A stretch of DNA of 64,000 nt, taken from Acidobacteriota bacterium (GTDB taxonomy: Bacteria > Acidobacteriota > Polarisedimenticolia > Polarisedimenticolales > Polarisedimenticolaceae). Position numbers and translations under genes: made by a program. The DNA lies in contig JAOTYK010000003.1 of NCBI GenBank assembly GCA_029861955.1, positions 89,643 to 153,642 on the forward strand, written 5' to 3'. The notes under the pieces are model-generated. The model was not told the origin of the DNA and ran no database searches. It was given only the letters and a program-made list of their open reading frames with translations. Of the stretch, positions 53,398-61,583 are shown piece by piece; within the stretch, counting starts at the first letter, position 1, and every line of letters starts with the position of its first letter.

Positions 53398-53535
53398 CAC
53401 AACAACTCCAGGCCAGGGTGGACATGGACCTATCGGCAACGATCTTCTTCAGGCGTGTTGCGGCCCTTACGGGGCGTTTCTCGCCAAACTGATTTGTTAC
53501 ACTCAAATCCATCACCATCGGGACAAGATCGAGCC

Positions 53536-54516
53536 ATGAAAGCCGTCGTTCACACAGAGTACGGGCCCCCCGAGGTCCTCACACTCAGGGAGGTTGTGAA
53601 GCCGACTCCGGGGGCGAAAGAGGTCCTCATCCGGATCGCTGCCACAACCGTCAATACCGGCGATTGCGAGATGCGTCGGTCCGAAATTCCGAACGTGATC
53701 TGGTTCATCATCCGCTTGTTCTTCGGACTCACGAAGCCGCGCAAGCAGATCCTCGGCGCGTATTTCTCCGGAGAAATCGAAGCCGTCGGCTCAGACGTTG
53801 AACAGTTTCAGGTAGGCGACCAGGTGTTTGCCGCTTCCGGCGTTCGCTTCGGTGCATACGCCGAGTACGTCTGCCTACCTAGCCGCTTCACGATCGCGAC
53901 GAAACCCACCAACATGACCCACAAGGAGGCCTCAGCCGTGCCCCTCGGTGGGCTCAACGCGTGGCACTACCTCCAGAAAGCGAAAATCAGGAAAGGTGAG
54001 AAGGTCCTCATCAACGGAGCAGGCGGAGCTTTCGGGACCTTCGCCGTGCAGCTGGCCAAGCTGATGGGAGCGACGGTGACCGGCGTCGATAGCACGGAGA
54101 AGCTGGACATGTTGCGCGAGCTCGGGGCGGATCATGTCATCGACTACACGCAAGAAGACTACACGGATAACGGCGAGACCTACGACGTGATCTTCAATGT
54201 GGTGGCCAAGAGCTCGCTGTCTCGAGGGATTCGAACCCTCAACAGCGGTGGAAGATATCTATTGACCAACCCGGCGGGTCTCTTTCAGATGTTCCGCGCG
54301 CCGTGGATATCGATGACGAGTGACAAGGACGTGATCGTGCAGTTCGCACCGGAGACGGTCGACGAATTGAACCACCTGCGAGAGCTCATCGAATCCGGCA
54401 AACTCCGGTCGATCATCGACCGATCCTTCCCCCTGGAACAGGCCGTCGAGGCTCATCACTACGTGGAATCGGGCCGCAAGAAGGGGAACGTTGTCTTGAC
54501 GATGGGCCCTGCCTGA
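53536..54516 (+). CDS. Zinc-independent medium-chain dehydrogenase/reductase (quinone oxidoreductase-like)
   Basis: The 326-aa cytoplasmic enzyme is of the MDR superfamily. The GroES-like N-terminal domain starts MKAVVHTEYGPPEVLTLREV. The NAD(P)-binding Rossmann domain has the loop VLINGAGGAFGTFAVQLAK (about 157-175) followed by GATVTGVDSTEKLDMLRELGADHVIDY. The catalytic-zinc Cys/His pattern of alcohol dehydrogenases is not seen, so it is probably an NADPH-dependent quinone or enone reductase. The physiological substrate is unknown. The ATG at 53536 is chosen because upstream residues in the same frame come from gene debris. It is transcribed alone and converges with the zinc-finger gene. Confidence 0.92.
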   Translation: MKAVVHTEYGPPEVLTLREVVKPTPGAKEVLIRIAATTVNTGDCEMRRSEIPNVIWFIIRLFFGLTKPRKQILGAYFSGEIEAVGSDVEQFQVGDQVFAASGVRFGAYAEYVCLPSRFTIATKPTNMTHKEASAVPLGGLNAWHYLQKAKIRKGEKVLINGAGGAFGTFAVQLAKLMGATVTGVDSTEKLDMLRELGADHVIDYTQEDYTDNGETYDVIFNVVAKSSLSRGIRTLNSGGRYLLTNPAGLFQMFRAPWISMTSDKDVIVQFAPETVDELNHLRELIESGKLRSIIDRSFPLEQAVEAHHYVESGRKKGNVVLTMGPA

Positions 54517-54540
54517 TAGGGTTTCCTCTCACCCGTTTTC

Positions 54541-55017
54541 CTAGTCGGTCGGTGGGTCCGGTAGTTCGACCCTATTGCGGGCCAAGTAGGAGAGCCACGG
54601 CTCGAAGGAAATGAAGATATCGACAAGCTCTTCGAGGGCGGCACGGCCGAAACGTCGCCGTTCCGCAGCGCCTCGATCCTTCCGCCAGGAGAGGAGTTTC
54701 TCCAACTCTCCGTGATCCAGGAACACGGCACTGCAACCGCCGCACCAGTCGATCGCGATCTTGTCCTGAGTTCCGCGCATCATCGCCGTGTCGCAGATCC
54801 CACACACAAGGGCGCTAGCTTCGCCAAACGCGGGACTCATGAACTCCTCGATGCTGCCCTCGTGTTGGATCGTGGAAAACTCGGCGAACAGGGCGTCGAG
54901 CGCAAGGGAGTCAAACCACAGTCCGTCGCAGGTCTTGCAGCGCCCGTAGCGGATGCCGCGCTGCTCCTCTTCCTGAAAAGACCAGCCGCATTTTGGACAT
55001 GGAACCTGTTTCATCAT
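54541..55017 (-). CDS. TFIIB-type zinc-finger protein with two zinc ribbons
   Basis: The 158-aa cytoplasmic protein has two zf-TFIIB-like ribbons. The first is CPKCGWSFQ...CKTCDGLWFDSLALDALF (about 7-45). The second is CGICDTAMMRG...IDWCGGCSAVFLDHGELEKLL (about 72-110). The signature D/H-x-x-E-L-x-x-L follows each ribbon. A helical C-terminus with IFISFEPWLSYLARNRV may contact a membrane. Members of this family are widespread small bacterial proteins of unknown role. The start is ATG 55017 or 55014, with AGGAG some 13 nt upstream. A half-copy of the repeat lies 22 bp before the start. Confidence 0.85.
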   Translation of the reverse strand: MMKQVPCPKCGWSFQEEEQRGIRYGRCKTCDGLWFDSLALDALFAEFSTIQHEGSIEEFMSPAFGEASALVCGICDTAMMRGTQDKIAIDWCGGCSAVFLDHGELEKLLSWRKDRGAAERRRFGRAALEELVDIFISFEPWLSYLARNRVELPDPPTD

Positions 55018-55039
55018 GATGAGAAGTCATCTCCTGGAC

Positions 55040-55061
55040 AAAAAGGGGACAGATTTATTTT
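55040..55061 (+). repeat. Half-site of the AAAAGGGGACAG repeat, copy C
   Basis: Only one arm is present (AAAAAGGGGACAGATTTATT onwards). It is followed by TTTTAGA-CCCTA-TTTTAGA, a short direct repeat, rather than by the inverted arm. This copy lies upstream of the zinc-finger gene and is the only one not next to a recognisable stop codon. Confidence 0.75.
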
Positions 55062-55158
55062 AGACCCTATTTTAGAACCAAATCCGTCCACACCGCGACC
55101 GGCGCACCGGCAGTGATTCTGCTCCGGAGTGTCCAGCCCGCCGTGGTAATCTCCGCCC

Positions 55159-55512
55159 ATGAACCCGCGGATTCGCTTCGTCCTCTCGCTGCTGGCGTGG
55201 GTGGTGCTCGGCTGCCAACCGACGTTCTCTCAGACCGATCGCCCCGCTGGAAACGTGCTCGGGCAGGCGACGATCAAGGAGGCGTACGACGCCTATCACA
55301 CGGAGCGGTTGACGGACGGAGTCCTGGGTCCCGAGGGTGGACACTGGCTAAGCGATCGAAACACGCTGTTCACGTCGATGGGATACGTGGTCTTCGAGTT
55401 ACCGCAGACGATCCCGGTCGGCTACGCGCGCAACGAGCGAATCCGGGCGACCCGCTCCGTCACCGTCGTCGAGTCGGCGCCGTGGCCGCGAAGGATCACG
55501 CGGGCGATCTGA
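55159..55512 (+). pseudogene. Truncated duplicate of the N-terminus of the 58861 membrane-protein gene
   Basis: The first ~86 residues (CQPTFSQTDRPAGNVLGQAT, EAYDAYHTERLTDGVLGPEG, WLSDRNTLFTSMGYVVFELP, QTIPV) match residues about 25-93 of the 690-aa protein at 58861 almost perfectly, with few substitutions, and the DNA is nearly identical. After QTIPV the sequence changes abruptly to GYARNERIRATRS and stops at 55510-55512. The 5' flank is also similar from about 55115 (compare 58817). The product would be a signal-peptide-bearing fragment with half a discoidin-like domain. It is a recent partial duplication, most likely non-functional. Confidence 0.75.
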
Positions 55513-55634
55513 CGGCTGACTCCAGCCGACCGTGAGAGGAACGGCAGCGCCGGCATCAACGGTGCGACGGGGCGACACGGTCGCGTTAGCCGGGGCGGCA
55601 GATGAAAAACAGCTCTGACCCTTGTTGTGCCCGC

Positions 55635-56007
55635 CTAGAAAGCGATGCTGTACGCGACGCCGGGGTGTTCCATCGATGCCGGTAAGAAGGTGAACACGCG
55701 TCGTTTGTGGCGGTAGTCGACGGTCGGGTGAAGGTTGACCCCATCCCATAAAAGGGTCGACGAGAACCCCTTGTCGAAATCGGCTCTCAGACCGCCGATG
55801 ACGTAGCGCCGGTCGTTTCTCGGTCTCCTCGACCGCTACGAAGTTGAGCAGTGGGCCGACCTTGTCTTCGTCCGATAACGGGTTGTACTCGACACCCAGC
55901 GCCAGCCGCGGGACGACCCGATAGGTCAGCGTGGTCCGCAGTTTCGCTCGCTCGATCTCATTCGGAATCCAACGTTGGCTGTACTCAAACTTGTGTTCCG
56001 TCTCGGC
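55635..56007 (-). pseudogene. Frameshifted C-terminal part of an outer-membrane beta-barrel protein
   Basis: On the minus strand, one frame reads AETEHKFEYSQRWI, AKLRTTLTYRVVPRLALGVEYN and PLSDEDKVGPLLNFVAVEET. It is continued in another frame by DRRYVIGGLRADFDKGFS, TLLWDGVNLHPTVDYRHKRR and MEHPGVAYSIAF-stop. The alternating strand pattern and the C-terminal Phe preceded by YSIA are classical for beta-barrel outer-membrane proteins. The shift lies near 55810-55830. The N-terminal end is cut by an in-frame stop just upstream of 56007. Together with the flanking partial duplication this marks a rearranged site. Confidence 0.65.
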
Positions 56008-56139
56008 AGTCCCCCGGACCGCCCGCCCCTCGCCGGGTCAGAGGGCTCAGCTGGGGACTCGTGAGGCCTCGCTCTTGTCTTTTCCACATGCGGTGGATCC
56101 TAGAGGATAGAATCGGTCTGTGCAGCGCTGTGTTTGACG

Positions 56140-58770
56140 ATGGAGACGGCGGTGACGATCGAACCCGGACAAACCCTATTGCACTACCGCCTTACCGAGA
56201 AGATCGGCGAGGGCGGCATGGGTGTCGTCTGGAAAGCGTTGGACACGACCCTCGATCGCGAGGTCGCGATCAAGGTCCTGCCCGCCGCATTTGCGGGGAA
56301 CGCCGAGCGACTGGCCCGCTTCGAACGAGAGGCCAAACTGTTGGCGTCGTTGAATCATCCTAACCTGGCCACCGTCTTCGGGGTGCATCGTTCGGACGAC
56401 ACGAGGTTCCTGGCGATGGAGCTCGTTCCCGGAGAAGATCTTGCACAGCGAATCAGCCGGGGAAGGCTCTCCATAGAGGAAGTCATCGGCATTGCGGGAC
56501 AGGTCGCCAGGGCGCTCGAGGCGGCCCACGGGCGTGGCGTGGTTCATCGCGACCTCAAGCCTGCCAACATTCGGGTCACGCCCGATGGCACGGTCAAGAT
56601 TCTGGACTTCGGTCTGGCCAAGACCCTGGAGGCGGAGAGCGGCGACCCATCGCTCTCCCCGACGATGACCTCGGTGGGATCGGTGGCCGGGATGTTGCTG
56701 GGCACGGCGGGTTACATGAGCCCGGAGCAAGCCCGCGGGCAGGACGTGGACGAACGAAGCGACATCTGGTCGTTCGGGTGTGTGTTGTGGGAGTGCCTGA
56801 CTCAACAGGTGCTATTTGGCGGCAAGACCGTGTCCGATTCGATCGGGGCCATCCTGCACACGGAGCCGGATTGGACGCGGTTGCCGGAGGGGACGACGCC
56901 GGCCCTGCGACGGTTGTTGCAACGCTGCCTATCCAAGGATCCGCGTCATCGACTGCACCACATCGCCGACGCTCGCATCGAGCTGGAGGCGACGGACCCG
57001 GATTTACCTTCTGTCGTCCGTTCTTCCCGCGGCTACTGGATCGCCATCGCCGTGCTGGCAATCGCCGCGACGACCGCACTCACGGCCGCGCTGTGGCCGA
57101 CGGCCGACAAGGCCGAAGCCGAGGACGCGAATCCGCTGGCCGGCGCGCGGTTTACCAGGGTCACGGATTTCCCCGGAGCGGAGTACGACGCCGCGATCTC
57201 ACCGGATGGCAGGTTTGTCACGTTCGTTTCGGATCGCGACGGGCCGTTCCAGCTCTACGTGGGTCAGATCGGCGCCGGCGATTTTCGCAAGCTCAATTCG
57301 GACGATTTCACAATGGACGATGCCCGCGCAGCGGTGCGCAGCGTCGGGTTCAACAGCGACGGTTCGGAGATCTGGCTCGGCGGCGGTCCGTTGCGGAGGG
57401 TGCGCATGATGCCTCTGCTCGGGGGATCGGTCCGCAATTTCCTGAGCGAGGAATCGGTCACCGTGGCGTGGTCTCCCGACGGCACTCAGATTGTCTACCA
57501 CGAGCGCGTCGCAGGAGACCCGCTCTACATCGCCGATAGCAACGAGACCAACAGCCGCAAGATCCTCAGTCCACCTGCGGGAACCCACCAACACTACCCG
57601 GTCTGGTCCGCCGACGGGCTGTGGATCTACATGGCTCGCGGACGCCCGGCAACCCTCGAGATGGACCTCTGGCGAGTGCGTGTGAACGGCGAAGATCTAG
57701 AGCAGGTAACCCACGGCAAACTGGACGTACGGTCTCCAACGCCGATCGACGCAAACACCGTGCTCTACAGCGCGCGGGATACCGACGGTGCGGGACCCTG
57801 GTTGTGGGCGCTGGATGTTCGGACGGGAGTCTCTCGACGCGCAAGTATCGGGCTGGAGCAGTACGCGTCGATATCGGCCAGCGCCAACGGACGCCGCCTG
57901 GTAGTCACCGTTCAGGATGCACGGTCGACGCTCTGGAGTGTGCCGATCCAGGAACGCCCCGCGACCGAGGGTGACGCGCAGCCGATCACCGACTTGCAGA
58001 CGCCCCGCGCACTCTCGCCGCGCTTCGGTGGCTCGTCGATGTTCTATCTGTCGTCGCGGGGAAGTGGCGACGGGTTATGGCGCTACTCCGGCGGTAAACC
58101 CTCGGAGATCTGGAGGGGCAGCAAGACGGCGCTGCTCGAGCCGGCTGCGGTGTCACCGGATGGCGAGACGGTCGTTCTACTCCTTCGTAACGAGGAACGA
58201 TGGCGGCTTCACACGCTTGGAGCCGACGGCACCCGCTTGCGACTGCTGTCCGAGACCATTGACGCGCGAGGTGCTGCCGCGTGGTCACCCGATGGAAAAT
58301 GGATCGTAACCGGCGGGTACGAAGCAGGCGTGGAGGGTTTGTTCAAGATTCCTGTGGGGGGTGGCGCCGCCGAGCGCATCGTCGATGGGGAGGCGCTGAA
58401 TCCCGTCTGGTCACCGGAAGGGAATCTCATCGCCTACACCGGCGCGCAGGTCAACGTTGTCACGCCGCTCCTGGCCGTCCGTCCCGATGGGGAGCCAGTG
58501 AGATTTCCCGAGATCGATTTGTTTCGTTGGGGACAGCGTGCACGCTTTCTTCCGGATGGTACGGGCCTTGTCTACATGCAGGGCCAGGGGTCTGCCCAGG
58601 ACTTCTGGCTTCTCGACCTGACCACGCTCAGGAGTCGACGACTGACCGAACTCGGCGGTACGGACACGATGATGTCTTTCGATGTTACGCCGGACGGAAG
58701 CCGAATCGTCTTCGATAGACTACGCGAGAACGTCGACGTCGTATTGATCGAGTTGAAGCGCACGGACTAA
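56140..58770 (+). CDS. Ser/Thr protein kinase with C-terminal TolB/WD40-like propeller
   Basis: The 876-aa protein has a Hanks-type kinase domain: GEGGMG at 23-28, K45, HRD 136-138, DFG 156-158 and GTAGYMSPEQA. One transmembrane helix lies at about 298-318. About 550 residues of TolB/WD40-like repeats follow (ISPDGRFVTFVSDRDG, VAWSPDGTQIVYHE, AAWSPDGKWIVTGGYE, VTPDGSRIVFDRL), probably a periplasmic propeller. This architecture is very common in Acidobacteriota. It likely senses an external or envelope signal; targets are unknown. The ATG at 56140 is chosen; a TTG six bases upstream is possible. No strong ribosome site is visible. It is followed after 90 bp by the membrane-protein gene. Confidence 0.93.
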   Translation: METAVTIEPGQTLLHYRLTEKIGEGGMGVVWKALDTTLDREVAIKVLPAAFAGNAERLARFEREAKLLASLNHPNLATVFGVHRSDDTRFLAMELVPGEDLAQRISRGRLSIEEVIGIAGQVARALEAAHGRGVVHRDLKPANIRVTPDGTVKILDFGLAKTLEAESGDPSLSPTMTSVGSVAGMLLGTAGYMSPEQARGQDVDERSDIWSFGCVLWECLTQQVLFGGKTVSDSIGAILHTEPDWTRLPEGTTPALRRLLQRCLSKDPRHRLHHIADARIELEATDPDLPSVVRSSRGYWIAIAVLAIAATTALTAALWPTADKAEAEDANPLAGARFTRVTDFPGAEYDAAISPDGRFVTFVSDRDGPFQLYVGQIGAGDFRKLNSDDFTMDDARAAVRSVGFNSDGSEIWLGGGPLRRVRMMPLLGGSVRNFLSEESVTVAWSPDGTQIVYHERVAGDPLYIADSNETNSRKILSPPAGTHQHYPVWSADGLWIYMARGRPATLEMDLWRVRVNGEDLEQVTHGKLDVRSPTPIDANTVLYSARDTDGAGPWLWALDVRTGVSRRASIGLEQYASISASANGRRLVVTVQDARSTLWSVPIQERPATEGDAQPITDLQTPRALSPRFGGSSMFYLSSRGSGDGLWRYSGGKPSEIWRGSKTALLEPAAVSPDGETVVLLLRNEERWRLHTLGADGTRLRLLSETIDARGAAAWSPDGKWIVTGGYEAGVEGLFKIPVGGGAAERIVDGEALNPVWSPEGNLIAYTGAQVNVVTPLLAVRPDGEPVRFPEIDLFRWGQRARFLPDGTGLVYMQGQGSAQDFWLLDLTTLRSRRLTELGGTDTMMSFDVTPDGSRIVFDRLRENVDVVLIELKRTD

Positions 58771-58860
58771 CCGGGCGAGCCGTCGGCCTCGAAGCCCTCC
58801 CGTCGTGCCTGACCGAGATTCTAACGCGGTGTGTCCAGGCCTCCGTGCTAACCTCCCGCC

Positions 58861-60933
58861 ATGACCCGCGTAGATCCTGCGAGCAAGCGAATCCGCAACG
58901 GTTTAGTGCTGTTGGTTTGGGTCGCGTTTGGCTGCCAACCGACGTACTCTCAGACCGATTGCCCCGCTGGCAACGTGCTCGGGCAGGCGACGATCAAGGA
59001 GGCGTACGACGCCTATCACACCGAGCGGTTGACGGACGGAGTCCTGGGGCCCGAGGGTGGACACTGGCTAAGCGATCGAAACACGCTGTTCACATCGATG
59101 GGATACGTGGTCTTCGAGTTACCGCAGACGATCCCGGTCCACTCGATCTTCCTGCAAGCGGATGCCAATGACAGTTACCGACTGAGCGGATCGACGGACG
59201 GGCGGCAGTGGCAGCCGCTGGAAGAGATTCCCGCCGTCGGTCCGGCCGGCATGCAGATGCGGTACGCCACCGGATTCGATTTCACGCTTCGATTCCTTCG
59301 CGTGGAGCCGGGGGCGGGGGACGGCGACTTCAGCATCGGTGAGATCGCGGCCTACTGCGGGACGCCGACCCCATGGCCGCCGGCATTCGAACGCCGCGAG
59401 GGCACGGTGCGGGACGGCGCATGGTCCGCCGACCGCAAGCGACGCCTGGCACTCTGGAAGAGCGGCCTTGGCGTCGTCGGTGGCCTGATCCTGCTGGTCG
59501 TCGCACACCGAAGCAAGCGATCCCTTTCCCCGTTACCGTACGAGCGTGCGCTGCTGGTGGCGATCGCGATCAGTGGTGGGTTGGCCTGGATCAACTTCGG
59601 CACGTTTCACGGCCCGAACGTCGTGCATCTTCACGACACCTACCACTACGTCATGGGGGCCAAGTACTTCCCCGAGAACCGTTACACCGGTCTCTACCAT
59701 TGTTCGGAGGTCGCAGAGGCCGAATCGGGACGCCGGAGCTTCGTCGAGCGTCGGATGATCCGAAATCTCGAGACCAACGTCCTTGAGTCGGCGACCCGTG
59801 CACTGGCGGCGTCCGAGCGATGTCATCAGGCGTTCAGTCCCGAGCGATGGAAAGAGTTCACCGCGGACGTCGAGTTCTATCGAAGCAAGGACTATCCCGG
59901 TTCGTGGAGTTCGATCTTTCGCGACCACGGCTACAACGCGACGCCGGTGTGGACCGCCGCCGGTCGTCTGGTCGTCGAGCGCGGATCGATGAGCCAACAA
60001 CTCGGGTGGCTCGCGGCTCTGGATTTCGCATTCTATGTGCTCATGTTCGGAGCGATCGCGTGGGCGTTCGGGTTGCAGACCACGGCTTTGGCAGCCTTGG
60101 TCTGGGGGATCGGGTTCCCGTGGCAGTACGACTGGACGGGGGGCGCCTTCGGCCGCACGCCCTGGATACTCTTCGCCGTGTTGTCCATCTGCCTGTTGCA
60201 TCGATCGCGGTTCCGATTTGCCGGATTCGCACTGGGTGTCTCGACGTTGCTACGGGCGTTTCCATCGGTACTGGTTGCCGGACCGCTCTTGATCGCAGGA
60301 CGGGACCTCTTGCGTCGACGTAAGCTGACGAAGTCAATCACCGGCCTGGTGGTCGGTGGGCTATTGGCAGTCGTCGTGGGGGTGTCGTTCGGTGCGTTGT
60401 CCGACGGTGGTCTAAAGAACTGGTCGGGGTTCTCCGACAACCTGCGCAAGCACTCCGCGTCCCCGTTGGGGAACCATGTCGGCCTTCGAGCCGCACTGTC
60501 TTGGAGCCCGTCGAATACCCAGTCGAAGGTGCTGACAGGAAGACTCGACGACTTCGCGCGCTGGGAAAAGGGTCGTCACGATACGTTCGCCGCGCGTCGG
60601 CCGGTCTATTTCATCGTCGCTGCCGCGTTGGTTGGGTTGTTCGCGTGGTTCGTGTTGCGAACTCGGCGCGCCGAGTGGGAGACCGTCGCCGCCGGGATCC
60701 TGCCGTTGATGGTGTTGACCGATCTGGCGTCGTACTACCTGATCGCGTTTATCTTGCTTGTCCCGTTTGCGTCGGGACGTCCCCGACGGATCGCGTGGTT
60801 CGTCGGCACCGTCGTCGTGAGCCAACTCCTGCAACTGCTACGCCCTTCCGTCGATACATTGTTCTTCATGCAATCCGTCCTTTTTCTTATCGCCATCACC
60901 GCAGTGGTCTTGATGAGGAACCGGGAGCCATGA
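58861..60933 (+). CDS. Large polytopic membrane protein with N-terminal discoidin-like domain
   Basis: The 690-aa protein has an N-terminal signal or lipoprotein-like segment (LVLLVWVAFGCQPTYSQ, with FGC as possible lipobox). A galactose-binding/F5-8C-like domain follows (about 60-175; HSIFLQADANDSYRLSGSTD, LRFLRVEPGAGDGDFSIGEI). After that come about ten membrane helices with large periplasmic loops (HDTYHYVMGAKYFPENRY; WRDHGY-like FRDHGYNATPVW). The HDTYHY motif near the first loop and the overall helix layout recall membrane glycosyltransferases of the GT-C type, but no definite catalytic motif was recognised. Function is unknown. A partial copy of its 5' end lies at 55159. Confidence 0.82.
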   Translation: MTRVDPASKRIRNGLVLLVWVAFGCQPTYSQTDCPAGNVLGQATIKEAYDAYHTERLTDGVLGPEGGHWLSDRNTLFTSMGYVVFELPQTIPVHSIFLQADANDSYRLSGSTDGRQWQPLEEIPAVGPAGMQMRYATGFDFTLRFLRVEPGAGDGDFSIGEIAAYCGTPTPWPPAFERREGTVRDGAWSADRKRRLALWKSGLGVVGGLILLVVAHRSKRSLSPLPYERALLVAIAISGGLAWINFGTFHGPNVVHLHDTYHYVMGAKYFPENRYTGLYHCSEVAEAESGRRSFVERRMIRNLETNVLESATRALAASERCHQAFSPERWKEFTADVEFYRSKDYPGSWSSIFRDHGYNATPVWTAAGRLVVERGSMSQQLGWLAALDFAFYVLMFGAIAWAFGLQTTALAALVWGIGFPWQYDWTGGAFGRTPWILFAVLSICLLHRSRFRFAGFALGVSTLLRAFPSVLVAGPLLIAGRDLLRRRKLTKSITGLVVGGLLAVVVGVSFGALSDGGLKNWSGFSDNLRKHSASPLGNHVGLRAALSWSPSNTQSKVLTGRLDDFARWEKGRHDTFAARRPVYFIVAAALVGLFAWFVLRTRRAEWETVAAGILPLMVLTDLASYYLIAFILLVPFASGRPRRIAWFVGTVVVSQLLQLLRPSVDTLFFMQSVLFLIAITAVVLMRNREP

Positions 60934-60979
60934 GCCTGCTTACATTCAAGACACTCACCGGATCCACTGCCCGGTCGAC

Positions 60980-61456
60980 CTAGTCTTCCCACGCCGGAAT
61001 CGGTCGACCCTCGAGGTGGCTCTTCATCGCCTTCTCGAACAGGAAGTCCCAACCCTTGGCCTTGCTTTCCTTCGTCTGGTCCGACACACGCCCCATGGTG
61101 CTTTCGCTGAAGCGCAGGACCGTATCGTCGCCGGCGGACTCGAGGGTCCAGGTGCCGAAGCCGAAAGTCGGACCGCCCCAGTTGGGGAAGCTGGAGCCCA
61201 GCACCTGCAGCATCTTCCCGGGGTCCAGCGACACCACCGTGCCCCACAGCGTCCCACCGCCGTTCTTCCACTGCTCGAACATCCGACCTCCGGGTCGGGC
61301 CTCGAGGGTGTAGGTGCGGGTCTCGGAGTCGCCACCGGTGTAGAACTCGTTTGGCCACCAGGCGCCGATGTCGTCGGTCAGTGCCTGCCAGACCTTGTCG
61401 ACGGGCGCCGCGATGCGCACCTCCATCTCAAGGTCGACGATCGTCGCGGTGCTCAT
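60980..61456 (-). CDS. SRPBCC (AHSA1/START-like) domain protein
   Basis: The 158-aa cytoplasmic protein fits the Bet v 1-like fold of the AHSA1 family along its whole length. It has EVRIAAPVDKVWQALTDDIGAWWP at the start, RPGGRMFEQW and GTVVSLDPGKML in the middle, and GWDFLFEKAMKSHLEGR in the C-terminal helix. These proteins bind hydrophobic ligands or act as stress-response partners; the substrate is not predictable. The ATG at 61456 has GGGGGAAG upstream. It lies 62 bp beyond repeat copy D, downstream of the S9 peptidase, and converges with the polytopic membrane-protein gene. Confidence 0.9.
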   Translation of the reverse strand: MSTATIVDLEMEVRIAAPVDKVWQALTDDIGAWWPNEFYTGGDSETRTYTLEARPGGRMFEQWKNGGGTLWGTVVSLDPGKMLQVLGSSFPNWGGPTFGFGTWTLESAGDDTVLRFSESTMGRVSDQTKESKAKGWDFLFEKAMKSHLEGRPIPAWED

Positions 61457-61517
61457 GAGCTTCCCCCCGTGTTGGTTTCCGGGCCGGTCTTCAATCGCAA
61501 CAACTCAAGCGGAGAAC

Positions 61518-61583
61518 AAAGGGGACAGATTTATTTTTCTCTGCGAAAAATAAATCTGTCCCCTTTTAGCGTGTCCCCTTTTA
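61518..61583. repeat. Palindromic AAAAGGGGACAGATTTATTT repeat, copy D
   Basis: Positions 61518-61539 and 61545-61566 form a 22-bp inverted repeat with a 5-nt loop. An extra direct copy of the outer end (GTCCCCTTTTA, 61573-61583) follows on the right. On the minus strand the TAA stop of the S9 peptidase (61583-61581) is the first three bases of that extra unit, TAAAAGGGGAC. This is the same arrangement as at the beta-helix gene with copy A. Confidence 0.9.

Larger units (their letters stand above)
52946..53535. other. 590-bp region with a repeat and gene remnants but no intact gene
   Basis: It lies between the start of the 2139-aa gene and the MDR oxidoreductase. It holds palindromic repeat copy B (53091-53162) and two short remnants on opposite strands (53168-53278 and 53283-53397). 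It must also hold the promoters of both flanking genes. No intact open frame with a credible start and codon use was found. Confidence 0.6.

Noticed and set aside
55422..55555. Short minus-strand frame MPALPFLSRSAGVSRQIAR...SLRA
   Set aside because: It has an ATG and about 44 codons, but no ribosome site or recognisable family. It lies at a duplication breakpoint and may be chance.
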